DNA of 23,214 bases from a virus: positions 1-23,214 of IMG/VR virus record IMGVR_UViG_3300032235_000362; one strand, 5' to 3'. Below are positions 20,576 to 23,214 of the stretch, one piece after another; position 1 is the stretch's first letter; every line of letters starts with the position of its first letter. A program made the translations under genes and the position numbers. The notes beneath the pieces are model-generated. The model saw nothing but the letters and a program-made list of their open reading frames with translations. It ran no database searches and was not told the DNA's origin.

Positions 20576-21233
20576 TGCCGCCTCCACTGTTGAACGCGCG
20601 CCCCGCGATGTCGAGCACGCGCGCCATGTACTTCTCCGCTATTTCGTCGCTGTTCTTTCTAAGTGTCGGGAACAGCACGTAGCCGGCACCTAGTTTGTTA
20701 CCGCGCCACGGCCGAAACTGATTCCAGCCGACCGTCACGCGCACAACCTTTACGGCGGTAGCGCCCCACGCTTCGCGCGCCTTCTTGCGCACTGTAGTCG
20801 TACCGCCCCGCCGATCGTATGACAACGTCTGCGACTCCACCTTGCGTATGACCTTCGACAGTTTTTCGTTGTTGCGCACGATCGTCGCACGGCCGCGCGT
20901 GTTCTTTATCAGGCGGCGCCGGTCACGGTATGCGCCGAATTCTGCGCCGTACGCGTATGCCGCCGACCGGCCGTTTCCAATCTCCACCCGTGCCGCACGC
21001 ACCGCCGCCGACGTTTTCATATCCGCGACGACTTGCCGTTCCATTTTCGTTTGCGCCTGATCGCCGGCACGCATGCGCACAAGTTCGCCAATCTCACGGT
21101 TCGCGCGCCCGAGTTCTTTCCGAAACCCTTCGCCGCCCGCCGTGTCGATCCGCTTTAGTTCAGCACGGAAGTCGTCGAGGCCGCGCACGTAGATCGTCGA
21201 GTCGGCCGAACGGATCGTCTGTTTACGTGCCAT
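20568..21233 (-). CDS. Tail morphogenesis protein, HK97 gp10-like or minor tail, 221 aa
   Basis: A basic protein with STIYVRGLDDFRAELKRID at the start, VEIGNGRSAAYAYGAEFGAYRD near 80-105, and NQFRPWRGNKLGAGYVLFPTL near 170-195. The A-x-x-x-E-F-G segment followed by W-R-G-N and G-Y-x-L-x-P resembles gp10-like tail and connector proteins. The position between the chaperones and the tape measure is not the usual gp10 position, so a minor tail protein is possible. The ATG at 21233 has GGTGA upstream and lies 3 bases after the chaperone stop. Confidence 0.7.
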   Translation of the reverse strand: MARKQTIRSADSTIYVRGLDDFRAELKRIDTAGGEGFRKELGRANREIGELVRMRAGDQAQTKMERQVVADMKTSAAVRAARVEIGNGRSAAYAYGAEFGAYRDRRRLIKNTRGRATIVRNNEKLSKVIRKVESQTLSYDRRGGTTTVRKKAREAWGATAVKVVRVTVGWNQFRPWRGNKLGAGYVLFPTLRKNSDEIAEKYMARVLDIAGRAFNSGGGSG

Positions 21234-21236
21234 CGT

Positions 21237-21637
21237 TCACCGTGCCCGTTTCGCCCGTTGGTTCAACACTTCCACCAATGCGTGAAACATAAGCGGGTCG
21301 GCGTCAAGTAGTGCGTCCGGTGGTATCCCGGTCTCCACGGCCACCGTTGCGTACAACATGACCGCGGAGTCAACTACAAAGGGGAAAGGTCTACCGTTCC
21401 CCATTCGATCGTCGCCACCGTGTCGAGCCATTGGTCGAAGTCCAGCGCCGTCTTTTTCGCGGTGTGCACCGCTTGCCACGCCAGCCAGTAGTTGTGCTCC
21501 ATGTTGCCGGCGGTGAACACCTCGCGCGCCGGCGTTTGCCAATGACGTTCGAAGTTCACCGTGACGCGGCCAGTGATGGGTGCGTCCGTGGTGGTGCCGT
21601 CGAGGTGTCGGACGGTTACTGCTGCCACCGCCGCCAC
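21237..21637 (-). CDS. Tail assembly chaperone, long frameshift product (G-T type)
   Basis: Translation of the short chaperone can slip back one base at CCCTTTG (21377-21383), immediately before its stop, and continue in the -1 frame from 21377 down to 21237. The product has 87 residues of the short form plus 46 more (VVDSAVMLYATVAVETGIPP, ending NQRAKRAR), 133 in all. Such paired short and long forms coat the tape-measure protein during tail assembly in lambda-like siphoviruses. The downstream frame has its own ATG at 21404 but no good ribosome-binding site. A stem-loop beginning 7 bases after the heptamer supports frameshifting. Confidence 0.85.
21362..21383 (-). promoter_or_regulatory. Programmed -1 frameshift site
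   Basis: The heptamer C CCT TTG (21383-21377) fits X XXY YYZ in the short-chaperone frame. It is followed by the TAG stop, a 7-base spacer, and then a stem arm CTCCGCGG (21369-21362) that can pair over 8 positions (one G-U) with CCGTGGAG at 21340-21333. Confidence 0.8.
21374..21637 (-). CDS. Tail assembly chaperone, short form
   Basis: An 87-residue protein (TVRHLDGTTTDAPITGRVTVNFERH, then WLAWQAVHTAKKTALDFDQW) with the size and acidic C-terminal helix of G-type chaperones, placed between the tail-tube and tape-measure genes as expected. It terminates at TAG directly after the slippery heptamer. GTG 21637 lies 2 bases after the tail-tube stop. No clear Shine-Dalgarno is seen, so translation is probably coupled to the tube gene; GTG 21628 is an alternative start. 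Confidence 0.85.
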   Translation of the reverse strand: MAAVAAVTVRHLDGTTTDAPITGRVTVNFERHWQTPAREVFTAGNMEHNYWLAWQAVHTAKKTALDFDQWLDTVATIEWGTVDLSPL

Positions 21638-21639
21638 TG

Positions 21640-22056
21640 TTAGTTAGTTCCCCACGTGACGTTGCCGGTGATCTGCAGCGAAATGGTGAACGTCACCAAA
21701 TCGGCGACCGACGACGACACTTCGTAGTTCGACACCAAACATTCGCCGGACACCTTCGGGGTGCCGGTGCCAGTTCCGGCCGGGTGGTATTCGAACGTCG
21801 AGGTCGACGACGCACCGAGCAGCGCGACGACTTGCGTGTTCAGCGTCGCGTCCCACTTGCCGGCGACGGAGATTGTGTCGCCGTTGCGAAGGCCGCCAAT
21901 GTAGGACTTCGAGGTGGCGCCGAAGGTGGTGGTCTCCAGCATGTCGGTGGTGTTGGCGATACCGGACACGCTGTCCACGTACGCACTGATGTCGGTGAGA
22001 GTGCCGGCGGCGTTGTCCAGTTTGAACACCGACGCTTTGGCGGCTACGAAGGGCAT
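21640..22056 (-). CDS. Major tail (tube) protein, 138 aa
   Basis: A beta-rich tail-tube subunit: FKLDNAAGTLTDISAYVDSVSG, DMLETTTFGATSKSYIGGL, GKWDATLNTQVVALLG, EVSSSVADLVTFTISLQITG. The D-x-L-E-T-T-x-x-G and F-E-Y-x-P segments are usual in actinophage tube proteins. It shares an order of motifs with the preceding gene, from which it may have arisen by duplication. AAAGGACCAACC before ATG 22056 is a strong ribosome-binding site, in line with high expression. Confidence 0.85.
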   Translation of the reverse strand: MPFVAAKASVFKLDNAAGTLTDISAYVDSVSGIANTTDMLETTTFGATSKSYIGGLRNGDTISVAGKWDATLNTQVVALLGASSTSTFEYHPAGTGTGTPKVSGECLVSNYEVSSSVADLVTFTISLQITGNVTWGTN

Positions 22057-22066
22057 GGTTGGTCCT

Positions 22067-22789
22067 TTACTTTCGGGCTAGTGATACTTGCGCGGTGAAT
22101 GATGGGGTGGTGCCGGCGACCGTGAACACGGCGCGCGTGTAACGGTTCACCGTACCAGCCACCGTCACCGTTTCGGACGTTGCCGCGGTTGCGGTTGTGA
22201 ACGTCGCGATGGTGGTCCACGTGCTGTTGTTCGTGGAATGTTGAACGGTGACCGCCAGTGTCGGCGTGGTGCCCGATGCGGCGGTCACGTGAAGGTTGGC
22301 GACCGCACCGTTCGACGACGCGGCACCGTTGTCGACGGACGTGCCGTTCGTGGTGGTGGTGTATGCGGCGAGGTCCGACAAGGATCGGCCGACGGCCGGT
22401 GTGTCGGCCGGTTGCATCGCCATCGTGAACGTCACCAAATCGGCGACAGTGCCGGCGACTTCGTAGGTGCCGGCCTTCACCGGCAGCACCCACACCGAAT
22501 TGCCAACCGCGAAACCTTCGGGGGCGACCGATACCGGGGTCGTCGAACTGGCGGCGAGTGCGGCGGTAATGTTCGCCCAAACGTCGCCGGCCGTGGTGGT
22601 GCTGTCGAACAGCCCGTCCACGTTCAGCGCGTAATCGGTCAGACCGGCGAGAAACGCCTTCGAGGTGTCCGCGAGGGTGGTGACGTCGAGCATGTCGGCC
22701 GTGAACGACGGCGCGACAGACTTTAGGTAGGCGGCTAGCGGGTTCGTCCCGTAGATCAGCCGCGTTTGGTTCGAGTTCACAAATGCCAT
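22067..22789 (-). CDS. Tail-tube paralogue with C-terminal beta-sandwich domain, 240 aa
   Basis: Residues 1-135 mirror the smaller tube protein: DMLDVTTLADTSKAFLAGLTD, then NVDGLFDS and EVAGTVADLVTFTMAMQPA. Residues 136-240 are an added immunoglobulin-like or carbohydrate-binding beta sandwich (VANLHVTAASGTTPTLAVTV, HSTNNSTWTTIATFT, VAGTVNRYTRAVFTVAG) common in actinophage tail proteins. This extra domain would decorate the tail surface. AAAGGACTAACT precedes ATG 22789. Whether one or both paralogues build the tube cannot be told from sequence. Confidence 0.8.
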   Translation of the reverse strand: MAFVNSNQTRLIYGTNPLAAYLKSVAPSFTADMLDVTTLADTSKAFLAGLTDYALNVDGLFDSTTTAGDVWANITAALAASSTTPVSVAPEGFAVGNSVWVLPVKAGTYEVAGTVADLVTFTMAMQPADTPAVGRSLSDLAAYTTTTNGTSVDNGAASSNGAVANLHVTAASGTTPTLAVTVQHSTNNSTWTTIATFTTATAATSETVTVAGTVNRYTRAVFTVAGTTPSFTAQVSLARK

Positions 22790-22799
22790 AGTTAGTCCT

Positions 22800-23210
22800 T
22801 TATGCGTACACGGATACGATGAAGTCGACGGCCAACAGCGACGTGCCGTCGGCACGTTCGAGCGTTCCGATATTCTGCGCGGCTTGCACCCGGCACGCCA
22901 TCGCAACACCACCCAACGTCGGGTCGGATTCCAGCGCCACCTTCACCGACTGCGAACCCGTACCCGCCACGTACGTTTCCAGTTTCGTTTGCGCGCTGCG
23001 ATCATCGGCGCGCCCCACCACCACCGTCACGATAAATTCGAATTCGTCCGAACCACGGGCCATCGTCGAATCGAACGACACCCGGTCGACGCGCACCGTC
23101 GCCGACGGGTGTTGCGGGTTATCGGGCACAAGTTCGTACACGCGTAGGTTCGCGATAGAACCTAACGCCGTCGCGATGCCGGCCCGTAGCGTCGACAGTG
23201 CGGCCGGCAT
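22800..23210 (-). CDS. Tail terminator/completion-like protein, 136 aa
   Basis: A small alpha/beta protein with an N-terminal helix (LSTLRAGIATALGSI), strand YELVPDNPQHPSATVRVDRVS, strand EFEFIVTVVVGRADDRSAQTKLETYV and a C-terminal strand (TSLLAVDFIVSVYA). Length, fold pattern and position just upstream of the tail-tube genes fit tail terminator proteins (gpU-like) that cap the tube for head joining. The ATG follows one base after the stop codon of the next upstream gene, whose TGA (23212-23214) is the only part inside the window. Confidence 0.75.
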   Translation of the reverse strand: MPAALSTLRAGIATALGSIANLRVYELVPDNPQHPSATVRVDRVSFDSTMARGSDEFEFIVTVVVGRADDRSAQTKLETYVAGTGSQSVKVALESDPTLGGVAMACRVQAAQNIGTLERADGTSLLAVDFIVSVYA

Positions 23211-23214
23211 GTCA

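Overview
The window reads as about 23 kb of a high-GC double-stranded DNA phage (or prophage) of Actinobacteria with a siphovirus-type tail. The evidence is a tape-measure gene, a frameshifted tail-assembly chaperone pair, tail-tube proteins, a minor tail protein, an M15 endolysin with a holin-like gene, a phage-type WhiB protein, and a terminase small-subunit start at the left edge. WhiB and the frequent GTG starts point to an actinobacterial host. The secreted Thr-rich proteins would fit an aquatic lineage such as Acidimicrobiia, but that is speculation. No integrase, repressor, tRNA or CRISPR array is visible.

Every supported gene lies on the minus strand, so transcription runs right to left. 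The first block (23214 to 12076) is the late region: tail terminator-like protein, two tandem tail-tube paralogues, frameshifted chaperones, a gp10-like protein, tape measure, a LamG-bearing minor tail protein and a fibre-like protein. These are followed by the endolysin, a secreted PA14/poly-Thr protein, three small membrane proteins, a small HTH-like protein, a metallophosphoesterase and a conserved small protein. Tandem hairpins at 11953-12053 appear to end this block.

A second block starts at a candidate promoter (11896-11925) whose predicted start point coincides with the first ATG (leaderless mRNA), with a possible operator just upstream. It begins with eight tiny genes (11889 to 9882), then a predicted surface lipoprotein with a lysozyme-like domain. 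Next comes a DNA metabolism set: Cas4/RecB-type nuclease, a possible ssDNA-binding protein, WhiB, a Holliday-junction resolvase, a DNA methyltransferase and a primase-polymerase/helicase-like protein. The block ends with a zinc-ribbon protein, an HNH nuclease and the start of the terminase small subunit, which runs off the left edge. The 3' part of the primase gene carries iteron-like repeats that could be an internal replication origin.

Coding is very dense. Many junctions are ATGA or GTGA stop/start overlaps, and many starts are preceded by one recurrent leader (CGAAAGGCAGCAACC then ATGA). No gene-free stretch exceeds 300 bases. The largest gaps are 11890-12075 (promoter and terminator) and 576-720 (G/C-rich, nothing else seen). 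Functions were assigned by reading motifs, without database searches.
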